From: Clostridia bacterium
Lineage (GTDB): Bacteria > Bacillota > Clostridia > Oscillospirales > CAG-272
Assembly: GCA_017625755.1 (NCBI GenBank)
Contig: JAGAKG010000028.1
Location: forward strand, 49,666-113,665
Length of the DNA stretch: 64,000 nucleotides
Direction: 5' to 3'
Numbering within the stretch: position 1 is the first letter of the stretch; each line of letters opens with the position of its first letter. This document shows positions 26,660 through 35,045 of the stretch, in pieces. The notes beneath the pieces were generated by a model that was not told the DNA's origin, ran no database searches, and worked only from the letters and a program-made list of their open reading frames with translations. A program made the position numbers and the translations under genes.

Positions 26660-26863
26660 TTGTAACAACTAAGAATTTACTTTAATATCTCTGTCCGCGT
26701 CATCCTCGAACAAGACGATTTTCCTCGAGATTCTTCGCTTAGTGAGAACGAGTTTGTTCGCAAACTCGTCACGGAGCGTAGCGGAGTAGAATGACAACGA
26801 GGAAAATCGTCGCCGTGAAGGATCTCGGACGGAGAGGGATTTGTCAAGTTTTAGTTGTTACAA
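26660..26863. repeat. nested palindromic element (about 204 bp)
   Basis: Non-coding stretch between convergent thuA-like and pflA genes. Outer inverted repeats TTGTAACAACTAA / TTAGTTGTTACAA (13 of 13), inner arms GACGATTTTCCTCG 26714-26727 / CGAGGAAAATCGTC 26798-26811 (14 of 14) and a central hairpin ACGAGTTTG TTCG CAAACTCGT. Two short motifs of this element (CGTTGTCATTCT and AAGCGAAGAATC, read leftward) recur at 56494-56523. Looks like a MITE or a large structured intergenic repeat. Confidence 0.75.
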
Positions 26864-26867
26864 AGTA

Positions 26868-26895
26868 ATAGGGGCGATTCGCAAATCGCCCCTAT
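26868..26895 (-). terminator. pflA terminator
   Basis: 12-bp stem ATAGGGGCGATT / AATCGCCCCTAT with a CGCA loop, directly after the pflA stop on the leftward transcript and immediately beyond the nested palindrome. Confidence 0.75.
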
Positions 26896-26917
26896 ACATT
26901 TATCTATCAGTAGTTTT

Positions 26918-27625
26918 TCAAAAGCTCCCCTCAAATCCCTTGTATAATTCATCAAGGCGATTTTTGTCCATTTGCGGGGTATCGGCGAGCGGAAAGCTGA
27001 TACCGAGAGATTCGTATTTTTCGCGGCAGAGTGTTTTAAAAGGAAGAAAATCAACCCTTTTGATGCACTTATAACCGCGAAGCAGGTCAGCCAAACGCGA
27101 TACATCTTTCTCGTTATCATTAAGCGTCGGCACTACCACATGCCTTATCCACACATTCTTCCCGAGTCGTTCCAGCTTGTCAAGAAAGCTCAGCGTCCGC
27201 GCAAGGCTTCCGCCGCAGTATTTCACATAATCCGACTCGGTTGTGAATTTCACATCAAGCAGGACAAGATCTGTCACGCCAAGCAACTCGTCAACATCGG
27301 CGTTGTCGATATCTCCGCAGGTGTCGATAGCGATATGAAGTCCTTTGTCCCTCAATACCCTTGCCACCTCGCAAACGAATTTCGCCTGCGCGCAGGGCTC
27401 GCCGCCCGAAAAGGTAACGCCGCCGTCCTTTATGTAGGGATATAGCCTGAGTATTCTCTCGGCTATCTCGGTATGCTCTGCGGCGTCCTCAGCGCGACAC
27501 TCCCAAGTGTCGGGATTGTGACAGTAAGCGCACCTGAGAGGGCACCCCTCGGTAAACAGCACCGCGCGCACCCCCGGTCCGTCAAGCGTCCCCATAGACT
27601 GGAGACTGTGAACATACCCCTTCAT
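26918..27625 (-). CDS. pflA: pyruvate formate-lyase-activating enzyme
   Basis: 235-residue radical SAM enzyme that installs the glycyl radical on PflB. The 4Fe-4S cysteines are in EGCPLRCAYCHNPDTW (CxxxCxxC). Other family segments: VTFSGGEPCAQA and ADTPQMDKNRL near the C terminus. Its ATG is one base behind the pflB stop codon, so the two are one operon with coupled translation. Both are anaerobic enzymes, consistent with a strict or facultative fermenter. Confidence 0.97.
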   Translation of the reverse strand: MKGYVHSLQSMGTLDGPGVRAVLFTEGCPLRCAYCHNPDTWECRAEDAAEHTEIAERILRLYPYIKDGGVTFSGGEPCAQAKFVCEVARVLRDKGLHIAIDTCGDIDNADVDELLGVTDLVLLDVKFTTESDYVKYCGGSLARTLSFLDKLERLGKNVWIRHVVVPTLNDNEKDVSRLADLLRGYKCIKRVDFLPFKTLCREKYESLGISFPLADTPQMDKNRLDELYKGFEGSF

Positions 27626-27626
27626 A

Positions 27627-29864
27627 TTAAACTGTCTCGTGGAAGGTACGGCTTATAACTTCCTTCTGCTGCTCACGCGAGAGCTTGTGGAAGTTTACGG
27701 CGTATCCCGACACTCTTATGGTGAGGTTGGGATAAAGCTCGGGATTTTCCATTGCGTCTATCAGCTTCTGCCTATCAAGCACATTTATGTTTATATGGTG
27801 AGCATTCTGGGCAAAATATCCACCGAGAATACTTACAAGATTATCGACTCTCTCGGTATCGTCCGCGCCGAGAGCGGCGGGGACTATCGAGAATGTGTTG
27901 GAAATACCGTCACGACAGGAGTCGTAGGAAAGCTTTGCCACAGAATTGAGAGATGCAAGCGCTCCGCACTTCTCTCTGTTGTGCATCGGGTTTGCTCCGG
28001 GGGCAAAGGGCTCGCCTGCGGCGCGTCCGTCGGGGGTAGCGCCCGTCTTCTTTCCGTAGACGACATTACTCGTTATAGTCAAAACAGAGAGCGTGTGTAT
28101 TGCTCCGCGGTATGTGGGATTTTTCCTCAGCTCGGTGATAAAGCGGTCAAGCAGCTCGCTTGCGATACTGTCAACTCTGTCATCGTCGTTTCCGAATTTC
28201 GGGAAATCTCCCTCTGTCTCAAATCCGCATATAAGCCCTCTTTCGTCGAGAACTGGGTGTACCCTCGCGTACTTGATAGCCGAAAGGCTGTCGGCAATTA
28301 CCGAAAGACCCGCCGCGCCAAACGCCATCACGCGCTCAACATCGGTATCGTGAAGCGCAAGCTGCGTTTTCTCATACGCGTATTTATCGTGCATAAAGTG
28401 TATAACATTCATCGTGTCCACATATTCGCCCGCAAGCCAACCGAGATAATAGTCAAGACGGCGGCGAACGGCATCGTAGTCAAGAACATCGTCGTTCATA
28501 ACGGGCATAGACGGACCTATCTGCATATCGTACTTTTCCTCGCGTCCGCCGTTGAGAGCGAGAAGAAGAATCTTGGGAAGATTACATCTCGCGCCGAAGA
28601 ACTGCATCTGCTTGCCTATCTTCATTGCGCTTACGCAGCAGGCGATAGCATAGTCGTCACCGAATCTCGGTCTCATAAGGTCGTCGTTCTCGTACTGGAT
28701 AGAATCCGTATCTATGGATACCTTAGCGCAATATCTCTTGAAGGGCTGGGGAAGCTTATCCGACCAAAGCACCGTGAGATTAGGCTCGGGAGCATATCCC
28801 AGATTGTAAAGCGTGTGCAAAAATCTATACGCATTCTTGGTAACGAGAGTTCTTCCATCCTCTCCCATACCGCCGACAGCCTCGGTTATCCACATCGGGT
28901 CTCCGCCGAAAAGCTCGTTGTATTCGGGTGTACGGAGATGTCTTATCATTCTGAGCTTAATAACGAACTGGTCGATAAGCTCCTGCGCGCCATGCTCGTC
29001 GAGAATTCCTCGTCTGATATCCCTCTCCATGTATATATCAAGGAATGTACCCACTCTGCCGAGCGACATAGCCGCTCCGTTCTGCTCCTTATTAGCCGCA
29101 AGATAGCCGAAATAGAGCCATTGAACCGCCTCGCGCGCGTTCGACGCAGGTCTTGAGATATCTATTCCGTAAAGCGCCGCCATCTCCTTAAGCTTCTCAA
29201 GGAAGGATATCTGCTTATAAAGCTCCTCGGACAGACGGATATTCTCCTCGGTCATTCTCTTTTTGCCGAGCTCGACCTTATCCTGCTTCTTCTGCTCTAT
29301 AAGAAAATCTATTCCGTAAAGCGCAACTCTGCGGTAGTCGCCTATAATACGACCTCTGCCATAAGCGTCGGGAAGTCCCGTAAGTATTCCCGTATGGCGC
29401 ATAGCGCGCATACTGTCTGTATACACTCTGAAAACTCCGTCATTGTGCGTGGTACGATAGTAAAATTCTCTCTCTATCTCCTCAGAAAGCTCGTATCCGT
29501 AAGCTCGGCACGCGCTTCTCGCCATTCTGATACCGCCAAAGGGGTTTACGCTTCTAACAAGGGGCTCGCCCGTTTGAAGTCCGACTATAAGCTCGTCCTC
29601 GCGCGACAGATATGCCGCGGGATAGTTTGTCAGCGAGGAAACCGTTCCCGTGTCAATCCCGATAACGCCTCCCTTCTCTCTCTCCTCCTTCAGCTTTTCC
29701 TCAAGAGCCGCGCGAAGTCTGACCGTTCTCTCGGTAGGCCCCGCAAGAAAGCTCTCGTCTCCGATATACGGCGTATAGTTCTTTTGAATAAACTCTCTCA
29801 CATCGGGCTTATCGCACCATACTCCGCCTATAAAATTTTCCCATTCATTAGCAAAACGCTCCAT
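27627..29864 (-). CDS. pflB: formate C-acetyltransferase (pyruvate formate-lyase)
   Basis: Glycyl radical enzyme converting pyruvate and CoA to acetyl-CoA and formate during fermentation. The 745-residue protein keeps the active Cys-Cys pair in [14 protein letters not shown] and the radical glycine Gly720 in [11 protein letters not shown]. The start [11 protein letters not shown] was chosen because AGGAGGTATT lies directly ahead; an earlier in-frame start adds 14 residues and no site. Expression is governed by an upstream ZTP riboswitch. Formate made here can feed 10-formyl-THF synthesis, linking to FolD encoded about 10 kb away. Confidence 0.97.
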   Translation of the reverse strand: MERFANEWENFIGGVWCDKPDVREFIQKNYTPYIGDESFLAGPTERTVRLRAALEEKLKEEREKGGVIGIDTGTVSSLTNYPAAYLSREDELIVGLQTGEPLVRSVNPFGGIRMARSACRAYGYELSEEIEREFYYRTTHNDGVFRVYTDSMRAMRHTGILTGLPDAYGRGRIIGDYRRVALYGIDFLIEQKKQDKVELGKKRMTEENIRLSEELYKQISFLEKLKEMAALYGIDISRPASNAREAVQWLYFGYLAANKEQNGAAMSLGRVGTFLDIYMERDIRRGILDEHGAQELIDQFVIKLRMIRHLRTPEYNELFGGDPMWITEAVGGMGEDGRTLVTKNAYRFLHTLYNLGYAPEPNLTVLWSDKLPQPFKRYCAKVSIDTDSIQYENDDLMRPRFGDDYAIACCVSAMKIGKQMQFFGARCNLPKILLLALNGGREEKYDMQIGPSMPVMNDDVLDYDAVRRRLDYYLGWLAGEYVDTMNVIHFMHDKYAYEKTQLALHDTDVERVMAFGAAGLSVIADSLSAIKYARVHPVLDERGLICGFETEGDFPKFGNDDDRVDSIASELLDRFITELRKNPTYRGAIHTLSVLTITSNVVYGKKTGATPDGRAAGEPFAPGANPMHNREKCGALASLNSVAKLSYDSCRDGISNTFSIVPAALGADDTERVDNLVSILGGYFAQNAHHININVLDRQKLIDAMENPELYPNLTIRVSGYAVNFHKLSREQQKEVISRTFHETV

Positions 29865-29906
29865 AAATACCTCCTGTAATAAATCGTTTAACGGAAGCAA
29901 ATACAC

Positions 29907-29939
29907 AAAAAGGGCGGTTTTGCTTCCACAAAACTGCCC
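29907..29939 (-). terminator. ZTP-riboswitch expression platform (intrinsic terminator)
   Basis: On the leftward RNA: GGGCAGTTTTG, loop, CAAAACCGCCC (one G-U type pair), then five U. The 5' arm shares the last bases of the riboswitch core (GGGCA), so ligand binding should block the hairpin and turn the operon on. A further perfect 9-bp complement (GGAAGCAAA with TTTGCTTCC, 29893-29901 and 29919-29927) offers an alternative fold. Confidence 0.85.
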
Positions 29940-30010
29940 AGACGGTCGGCGTACACATTCCCGCGCTCCACATAGGTTGCCCTATTATTCCGTCAGTCAC
30001 TCGGGAACTA
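29934..30010 (-). ncRNA. ZTP riboswitch (pfl motif)
   Basis: Leftward leader of pflB with the hallmark segments of the pfl RNA motif: GAGTGACTGACGG near the 5' side, a GCAA-closed hairpin (AGGGCAACCT), GTGGAGCGCGGGA, and the closing CCGTCTGGGCA that forms the pseudoknot. It binds ZTP or ZMP, which accumulate when 10-formyl-tetrahydrofolate is scarce. Placement ahead of pyruvate formate-lyase is the classic association that gave the motif its name. The overlap of its 3' end with a terminator supports an ON switch. Confidence 0.9.
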
Positions 30011-30021
30011 TTTACAGTTAC

Positions 30022-30050
30022 AGTATAACATCTTTTTACCTAAAAGTCAA
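30022..30050 (-). promoter_or_regulatory. sigma-A promoter of pflBA
   Basis: Leftward TTGACT (30050-30045), 17-bp spacer, TATACT (30027-30022), placing the start just ahead of the riboswitch. Confidence 0.85.
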
Positions 30051-30139
30051 CAATAAAAACACTGATTTTCAAAAATTAATATAAAAATATTTTTAAATAT
30101 TATCTCAACAAATTGTAAAAAATCCATAATACGGAAGAA

Positions 30140-30173
30140 AATTGTTGACAGCGCAACAATTTTATGGTAATAT
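30140..30173 (+). promoter_or_regulatory. promoter with palindromic operator for the MarR gene
   Basis: TTGACA (30145-30150), 17-bp spacer, TAATAT (30168-30173). A perfect 8-bp inverted repeat AATTGTTG-ACAGCG-CAACAATT (30140-30161) covers the -35 box, the usual layout for MarR autorepression. Confidence 0.7.
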
Positions 30174-30225
30174 GTTACTGAAAAGACGATTATTTATAAT
30201 AATCCGTTTGGAAAGGAGAATAAAA

Positions 30226-30669
30226 TTGGAACAGGACAGATTTCTGCTTTTCAGCTCTCTTTTAAATGAGGCGCAAAAAAGCATTGCCCGCTTGAAGCAC
30301 ATAAAAATGGAATTGTACGGTCTGGGAAGCGCGCATACGGTATGTCTGCGAATTTTGCAGGACCACCCCGATGGTGTCACTAAATCCGACTTGGCAAAGC
30401 TCTGTTGCGTAGACAAGGCGCAGATATCACGGGTTATAGCCGACCTTTCGCAAAAGGAATATGTTTCGGTCTCCACCCCCGAGAGAAATTACAGACAAAA
30501 ATACACCCTTACCGATCAAGGAAGGCGTGTGGCGGAAGAAATGACTCAGATAATACTTGACATAAACCGATTCGTCAGCGAAGATATTCCGCAAGAACAG
30601 CTTGATATTTTCTATGCTACCTTTAACAGAATATGCGAAAAGCTCAATGAAGCCGAAAAGCTTTTCTGA
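30226..30669 (+). CDS. MarR family transcriptional regulator
   Basis: 147-residue winged-helix regulator beginning with TTG behind GAAAGGAG; an earlier in-frame TTG would start inside the promoter. The HTH is around DGVTKSDLAKLCCVDKAQISRVI and the wing around TPERNYRQKYTLTDQGRRVAEE, as in MarR proteins. It precedes the DegV/FakA fatty-acid genes, which have their own promoter. In lactic acid bacteria the MarR protein FabT controls fatty acid synthesis in response to acyl-ACP; a similar role here is only an inference from position. Confidence 0.9.
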   Translation: MEQDRFLLFSSLLNEAQKSIARLKHIKMELYGLGSAHTVCLRILQDHPDGVTKSDLAKLCCVDKAQISRVIADLSQKEYVSVSTPERNYRQKYTLTDQGRRVAEEMTQIILDINRFVSEDIPQEQLDIFYATFNRICEKLNEAEKLF

Positions 30670-30706
30670 CAGGAGAGCAGTAACAGGTAAAAAATAGCAA
30701 AATCTA

Positions 30707-30735
30707 TTGACAAAATAAGATATATCACTTATAAT
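30707..30735 (+). promoter_or_regulatory. sigma-A promoter of the DegV-FakA operon
   Basis: TTGACA (30707-30712), 17-bp spacer, TATAAT (30730-30735). Confidence 0.85.
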
Positions 30736-30803
30736 AGTTTTGATAACTACATTCGCGTTTTGCAAAAACCGTTTTTATAAAAATATATGGAGGATAACTC
30801 GAA

Positions 30804-31667
30804 ATGAACAATTATGTTATTATCACCGACTCATCCGCAGACCTTACGCAAAGCATCACGGGCGACACTGAGCTGATTACGCTTCAGCTCGATGTACTTA
30901 TGGAGGGAGAGGAATCCCGCGCGAATTGCGATGTTGACATAAAGGATTTCTACGCCAAGCTCAGAGGTAAGAAAAACGCGACGACCTCTGCTGTAAACAT
31001 CGACGCATTCACATCTATCTTCGAGCCTTATCTTGCCGAGGGCAGAGATGTTCTTTATCTCGGATTTTCCTCGGGACTCAGCGGAACATACAACGCAGGG
31101 CTGGTTGCGGCAAAGGAGCTTTCGGAAAAATATCCCGACAGAAAGGTATACGCCGTCGACACGCTCGCGGCTTCTCTCGGTCAGGGCTTACTCGTATACA
31201 AAGCCCTCAAAATGAAGGAGGACGGCGCCGATATCGACACCGTTCGCGACTTCGTTGAGGAAAACAAGCTTAATATGTGCCATTGGTTCACGGTCGACGA
31301 CCTCTTCTTCCTCAAGAGAGGCGGACGCGTGAGCGCAGCTACCGCTATCGTCGGAAGTATGCTCGGCATAAAGCCCGTGCTTCATGTCGACAACAAGGGC
31401 AGACTTATTAATGTAAGCAAGGCAAGAGGACGCAAGGCGTCTATCGACGCGCTCCTTGAAAAGATGAAGCAGACCGCAATAGAGCCCGAAAATCAGGTAG
31501 TATTCATAAGCCACGGCGATGTTATTGATGATGCTGAATATCTCGCGAACCGCATAAAGAGTGAGCTTGGCGTCAAGGATGTAAGAATAGGCTATGTCGG
31601 CCCCGTAATCGGCGCTCACTCAGGTCCCGGTACGCTCGCACTCTTCTATTTCGGAACCGAGAGGTAA
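30804..31667 (+). CDS. DegV family fatty-acid-binding protein (FakB-like)
   Basis: 287-residue DegV protein; such proteins bind a fatty acid and present it to the kinase FakA for phosphorylation and entry into phospholipids. Conserved parts: IITDSSADLT at the start, TSAVNIDAF (ligand-binding Thr-Ser), LGFSSGLSGTYN, DTLAASLGQG, FFLKRGGRVSA and IGYVGPVIGAHSGPGTLALFY. A FakA-like gene follows five bases after the stop, making a compact two-gene kinase unit. A GGAGGA site precedes the ATG. Confidence 0.92.
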   Translation: MNNYVIITDSSADLTQSITGDTELITLQLDVLMEGEESRANCDVDIKDFYAKLRGKKNATTSAVNIDAFTSIFEPYLAEGRDVLYLGFSSGLSGTYNAGLVAAKELSEKYPDRKVYAVDTLAASLGQGLLVYKALKMKEDGADIDTVRDFVEENKLNMCHWFTVDDLFFLKRGGRVSAATAIVGSMLGIKPVLHVDNKGRLINVSKARGRKASIDALLEKMKQTAIEPENQVVFISHGDVIDDAEYLANRIKSELGVKDVRIGYVGPVIGAHSGPGTLALFYFGTER

Positions 31668-31672
31668 TTTTT

Positions 31673-33310
31673 ATGGTCATTAACGGACAAACATTTTTCG
31701 TTATGATGGTATCCGCCGCAAACGCGTTGGATAACAGCAAAACGCACATAAACAATATGAACATCTTCCCCGTTCCCGACGGCGACACGGGTATAAATAT
31801 GACGCTCACAATGAGCACCATAAAATCCCTGAGTAAGTTCGACGGAACGCTCTCCGACTGCGCCGAAAAGGCATCGCAGATGTGTCTGCGCGCCGCGAGA
31901 GGAAACTCGGGAGCTATTCTCTCACTGTTCTTCAGAGGTATGTCGAAGTCCTTCAAGGGACTCCAGACTGCCGACTCCTATCAGGTTGCCGCCGCTCTCA
32001 AGCGTGGAACCGACGAGGCGTACAAGGCGGTAATGAAGCCCACCGAGGGAACTATCCTCTCAGTTATGAGAGCCTGCTCGGACAAAGCCGATAAGGTAAA
32101 GGATAAATACCGAGGAGATATGGTAGGACTTTTCAAGAGTATTTTGAAAGCGAGCGAGGAGGCCCTGGCAAAGACCCCCGACCAGCTCCCCGTCCTCAAG
32201 GAGGTCAATCTCGTTGACGCGGGCGGCTACGGTTTTGTCGTAATACTCACGGGTATGCTCGCGGGACTGAAGGGACAGCCTGTTGTGGCAAATGACCCCG
32301 TGGCGCACACCGCCAAGACAAATGTATTCAACGAGTTCAACACCGAGGATATAACCTTTACCTACTGCACCGAGTGTATCGTAGAGAAATCCGACGAATT
32401 CAAGGGCGAGGGTACGGCGTCTGAGTTTAATAGGTTCGTCTGTGAGCTGGGCGACAGCGTAGTATTCATCGACGACGACGATATCATCAAGCTCCATGTT
32501 CACACCAACAACCCCGGACGCGTTATGGAAAAGGCGCTCGAATACGGCGCGCTCGCCACGGTCAAGGTTGAAAATATGAGAAAGCAGCACACCGAGATAA
32601 TCGACGACGCTCCCGTCGTTGTAACGCCCGCAGAGATATCTGTTCCGATAAGCAAAAAATTCGGTTTTGTTTCGGTTTGTATGGGCGCGGGTATTTCGAG
32701 CGTATTCTCAGACCTCGGTACCGACAGAATAATCCTCGGCGGACAGACGATGAATCCAAGCACGCAGGATGTTATAGACGCGGTAAATCTCACCCCCAGC
32801 GAGTATGTGTTTGTGCTTCCAAACAACAAGAATATTTATATGGTCGCCGAGCAAGCATCGAAGCTCATAACCGACAAAAAGGTGCTGGTGCTACCCACAA
32901 AGAGTGTACCTCAGGGCATCTCTGCTATGCTCGCATTCGATGAATCTGTCTCAGCAGAGGAAAATACGGAAGTAATGACCGAGGCTATCGGCGCCGTTAC
33001 ATCTATTTCTGTAACTCAGGCGGTAAGAGACACGACAATCGACGGAGAGAAGATTGAAAACGGACAGTTCATAGGTCTTATGAACGGAAGCATCGTATGC
33101 GCCAAGAACTCGCCCGAGGAGTGCATAGAAGCCCTTTCGGATAACGCGACAGGCAAGTCCTTTATAACGGTATTCTACGGTGAGGAAGTCAGCCCCGAGG
33201 AAGCCGAAGCGGCTTGTGAGTGTATAAAGGCAAAGGCAGACAAGTACGCCGAGATAAACATTCTCTGCGGCGGTCAGCCCCTCTATCCGTATATAATTTC
33301 GATTGAATAA
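31673..33310 (+). CDS. fakA: fatty acid kinase catalytic subunit FakA-like (DAK2 domain)
   Basis: 545-residue protein with an N-terminal DAK2 (DhaL-type) kinase domain: MNIFPVPDGDTGINM is the metal/ADP-binding Asp cluster and RGNSGAILSLFFRG the glycine loop. A middle linker leads to a C-terminal EDD/DegV-like fold from about residue 320 (VSVCMGAGISSVF, LGGQTMNPSTQD). This matches Staphylococcus FakA, which phosphorylates fatty acids bound to FakB. Its gene partner is the DegV gene directly upstream. Exogenous or thioesterase-released fatty acids are the likely substrates. Confidence 0.9.
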   Translation: MVINGQTFFVMMVSAANALDNSKTHINNMNIFPVPDGDTGINMTLTMSTIKSLSKFDGTLSDCAEKASQMCLRAARGNSGAILSLFFRGMSKSFKGLQTADSYQVAAALKRGTDEAYKAVMKPTEGTILSVMRACSDKADKVKDKYRGDMVGLFKSILKASEEALAKTPDQLPVLKEVNLVDAGGYGFVVILTGMLAGLKGQPVVANDPVAHTAKTNVFNEFNTEDITFTYCTECIVEKSDEFKGEGTASEFNRFVCELGDSVVFIDDDDIIKLHVHTNNPGRVMEKALEYGALATVKVENMRKQHTEIIDDAPVVVTPAEISVPISKKFGFVSVCMGAGISSVFSDLGTDRIILGGQTMNPSTQDVIDAVNLTPSEYVFVLPNNKNIYMVAEQASKLITDKKVLVLPTKSVPQGISAMLAFDESVSAEENTEVMTEAIGAVTSISVTQAVRDTTIDGEKIENGQFIGLMNGSIVCAKNSPEECIEALSDNATGKSFITVFYGEEVSPEEAEAACECIKAKADKYAEINILCGGQPLYPYIISIE

Positions 33311-33335
33311 TAGAATAATAGAAAGATAAAAAAAT

Positions 33336-33400
33336 TCTGGGGGGGAACTTTTAAGGAAAGTTCCCCCCAGACCCCCTTCAAACCTTTTAAAGCAAACGGT
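33336..33400 (+). repeat. terminator-like repeat family, member A
   Basis: Hairpin TCTGGGGGGGAACTTT / AAAGTTCCCCCCAGA (33336-33371) followed by CCCCCTTCAAACCTTTTAAAGCAAACGG. The same plan with a different G/C stem occurs at 40276-40345 and, inverted, at 42580-42646. It can end the FakA transcript although no U-run follows directly. Confidence 0.7.
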
Positions 33401-33452
33401 GTAATCCAAGGTCAGAAAATCCCTATACAAATAAAATACTCCTATTACACTA

Positions 33453-33481
33453 TTGACTTTTTCAAAAATATGTGCTAAAAT
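33453..33481 (+). promoter_or_regulatory. sigma-A promoter of pnuC
   Basis: TTGACT (33453-33458), 17-bp spacer, TAAAAT (33476-33481). The transcript would begin just ahead of the structured leader. Confidence 0.82.
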
Positions 33482-33497
33482 TGACAAGTAATATGAT

Positions 33498-33581
33498 ACT
33501 GCCACCGGGTAGTGAAATGCAAAAGCATTCGTCTGCGCATCGTTAGGTCTTTGAAGATGCGTAAAGCGAATGCCGTTTTTT
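33498..33581 (+). ncRNA. structured pnuC leader, probable riboswitch of unassigned class
   Basis: Three helices can be drawn. P1: ACTGCC / GGTAGT with an ACCG loop. P2: AATGC-AAAA-GCATT. Terminator: GCATTCG TCT GCGCATC ... GATGCGT AAAG CGAATGC followed by CG and six T. The right arm of P2 (GCATT 33525-33529) is also the base of the terminator, so P2 and terminator exclude each other, the mark of a regulated attenuator. The pnuC start is 19 bases beyond the T-run. Candidates are an NAD+-II-like or guanidine-IV (mepA-type) motif, but I could not match either consensus with certainty. Confidence 0.72.
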
Positions 33582-33599
33582 CTATACAGAGGTAATCTT

Positions 33600-34283
33600 A
33601 TGATAAAAAATCCCTTTCGTGACCTGACAAAATTTGAACTCACACTATGGATATGCTCGATATTTTTGGTCACGCTCTCCTTTCTGATATCCGTCGAGAA
33701 AAATCCGCTTACGCTTATAGCCTCGCTCATAGGCGTGACCGCGCTTATCTTCACCGCCAAGGGGTATTTGCTCGGGCAGATACTTATCGTCGTTTTTTCG
33801 GTTTTTTACGGAATAATATCTCTGCGGCAGCAATATTACGGAGAAATGATAACCTATCTCGGAATGAGCTCGCCGATTGCTATACTCGCCGCCGTATCGT
33901 GGTTTAAAAATCCTTACAAGAACTCGCGCGAGGTGACGGTAAGCAAGCCCTCAAAAAAACAGCTCGCACTGATGTTCTCGCTGAGTGCTATCGTCACGAT
34001 TATATTTTATTTCATATTGAGAGCGCTCGGAAACGCTTCGCTTATCGTCAGCACATTCTCGGTGACCACGAGCTTTATCGCCGCATATCTTACCTTTCTG
34101 AGAAGCCCATATTACGCGCTCGGCTATGCCTTGAACGATATCGTTCTCATAATTCTTTGGAGCATCGCCGCGATATCCGCGCCCGAAAACCTTCCTATGC
34201 TTATCTGCTTCGCCGTATTTTTAGTCAACGACCTCTACGGCTTTATAAACTGGTGCAGAATGGAAAAAAGGCAGCGGGAATAA
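33600..34283 (+). CDS. pnuC: nicotinamide riboside transporter PnuC-like
   Basis: 227-residue seven-helix membrane protein of the PnuC/SWEET-fold family. Recognisable are GYLLGQILIVVFSVFYGIISLRQQYYGEM (given as GYLLGQIL then QYYGEM), the WFKNPYKNSREV segment after helix 4 and the C-terminal FLVNDLYGFINW motif. Family members carry nicotinamide riboside, thiamine or riboflavin by facilitated diffusion; residue details to separate these are not decisive here. Start ATG has a GAGG site; it lies behind the attenuator leader. Confidence 0.88.
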   Translation: MIKNPFRDLTKFELTLWICSIFLVTLSFLISVEKNPLTLIASLIGVTALIFTAKGYLLGQILIVVFSVFYGIISLRQQYYGEMITYLGMSSPIAILAAVSWFKNPYKNSREVTVSKPSKKQLALMFSLSAIVTIIFYFILRALGNASLIVSTFSVTTSFIAAYLTFLRSPYYALGYALNDIVLIILWSIAAISAPENLPMLICFAVFLVNDLYGFINWCRMEKRQRE

Positions 34284-34289
34284 AACAAA

Positions 34290-34328
34290 AAATCGAAACG
34301 GGAAGCTTTTGCTTCCCGTTTCGATTTA
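34290..34328. terminator. bidirectional terminator between pnuC and rpmA
   Basis: AAATCGAAACGGGAAGC and its reverse complement around a short TTTT-type loop (17-bp stem), with A-run left and T-rich right. Serves both convergent genes. Confidence 0.88.
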
Positions 34329-34330
34329 TC

Positions 34331-34609
34331 TTAGTCTGCGTAAACGCTGACCTGCTTTTTGTCCTTTGTCATCTGTTCAAACTTAACCTTGCCGTCGATC
34401 AAAGCAAACAAGGTGTGGTCCTTACCCATACCAACATTGTTGCCGGGATGGATAGCCGTTCCTCTCTGTCTGATGATGATGTTGCCTGCAACAACAGCCT
34501 GTCCGTCTGCCTTCTTGACACCAAGACGCTTGGACTCACTGTCTCTGCCGTTCTTTGTTGAACCAACACCCTTTTTATGAGCAAAGAACTGTAAACTGAG
34601 CTTAAACAT
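34331..34609 (-). CDS. rpmA: 50S ribosomal protein L27
   Basis: 92-residue L27 near the peptidyl transferase centre. The N terminus is [17 protein letters not shown]: the extension ending LQFF is removed by the protease Prp in Bacillota before L27 can function, and prp lies directly upstream in the operon. Core motifs [21 protein letters not shown] follow. ATG chosen at the GGAGG-spaced codon; an upstream in-frame start is rejected because it overlaps the site. Confidence 0.97.
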   Translation of the reverse strand: MFKLSLQFFAHKKGVGSTKNGRDSESKRLGVKKADGQAVVAGNIIIRQRGTAIHPGNNVGMGKDHTLFALIDGKVKFEQMTKDKKQVSVYAD

Positions 34610-34649
34610 TATTCGTTCCTCCATTCAATGTAATTTGTGTGTACTTAGA

Positions 34650-35009
34650 TTAGATATAATCGACATCCTTTACCTCGACATCGAGATAATCGTAGTACTC
34701 CTCGATCATATCATTGAGTTGGTAAAAATAAGACAAAAACAATCCCGAGACCGCATATCTCTTGCGCTCGTCGGATTCAAACTCAGGCAAAGCCGCCTTT
34801 GAGCGAACCACGATTCGGGTTGCCCCCTCGTTAACGCTGTAATCAACATCGGAAGCGTATGCCACCTCAATAGTGTTGATTATGAGCATCGTCATAGCCG
34901 AAATCGCCGCGCAAAGAACATCGTCCCCTGCGTCGCCGTATCCCGTATGCCCCTGCTCTTCAAAGCCGTAATAAACTCCGCCGCTTCTGAAAAATACGAT
35001 TTTTGTCAT
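34650..35009 (-). CDS. prp: ribosomal-processing cysteine protease Prp
   Basis: 119-residue cysteine protease that clips the L27 N-terminal extension. Catalytic dyad His21 and Cys33 lie in GHTGYGDAGDDVLCAAIS. Position between rplU and rpmA is the standard Bacillota order. The C-terminal segment is slightly longer and acidic. Essential in relatives because uncleaved L27 blocks the peptidyl transferase site. Confidence 0.94.
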   Translation of the reverse strand: MTKIVFFRSGGVYYGFEEQGHTGYGDAGDDVLCAAISAMTMLIINTIEVAYASDVDYSVNEGATRIVVRSKAALPEFESDERKRYAVSGLFLSYFYQLNDMIEEYYDYLDVEVKDVDYI

Positions 35010-35045
35010 CTTAATTACCGTGCCTTCCTCGGTGGGTGAATTTTA

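Noticed and set aside
27639..29156. 505-codon open frame antisense to pflB
   Set aside because: Shadow of pflB codon use; no domain pattern and no start context. Same reasoning for the long antisense frames over alaS (20445-21563) and the RqcH gene.
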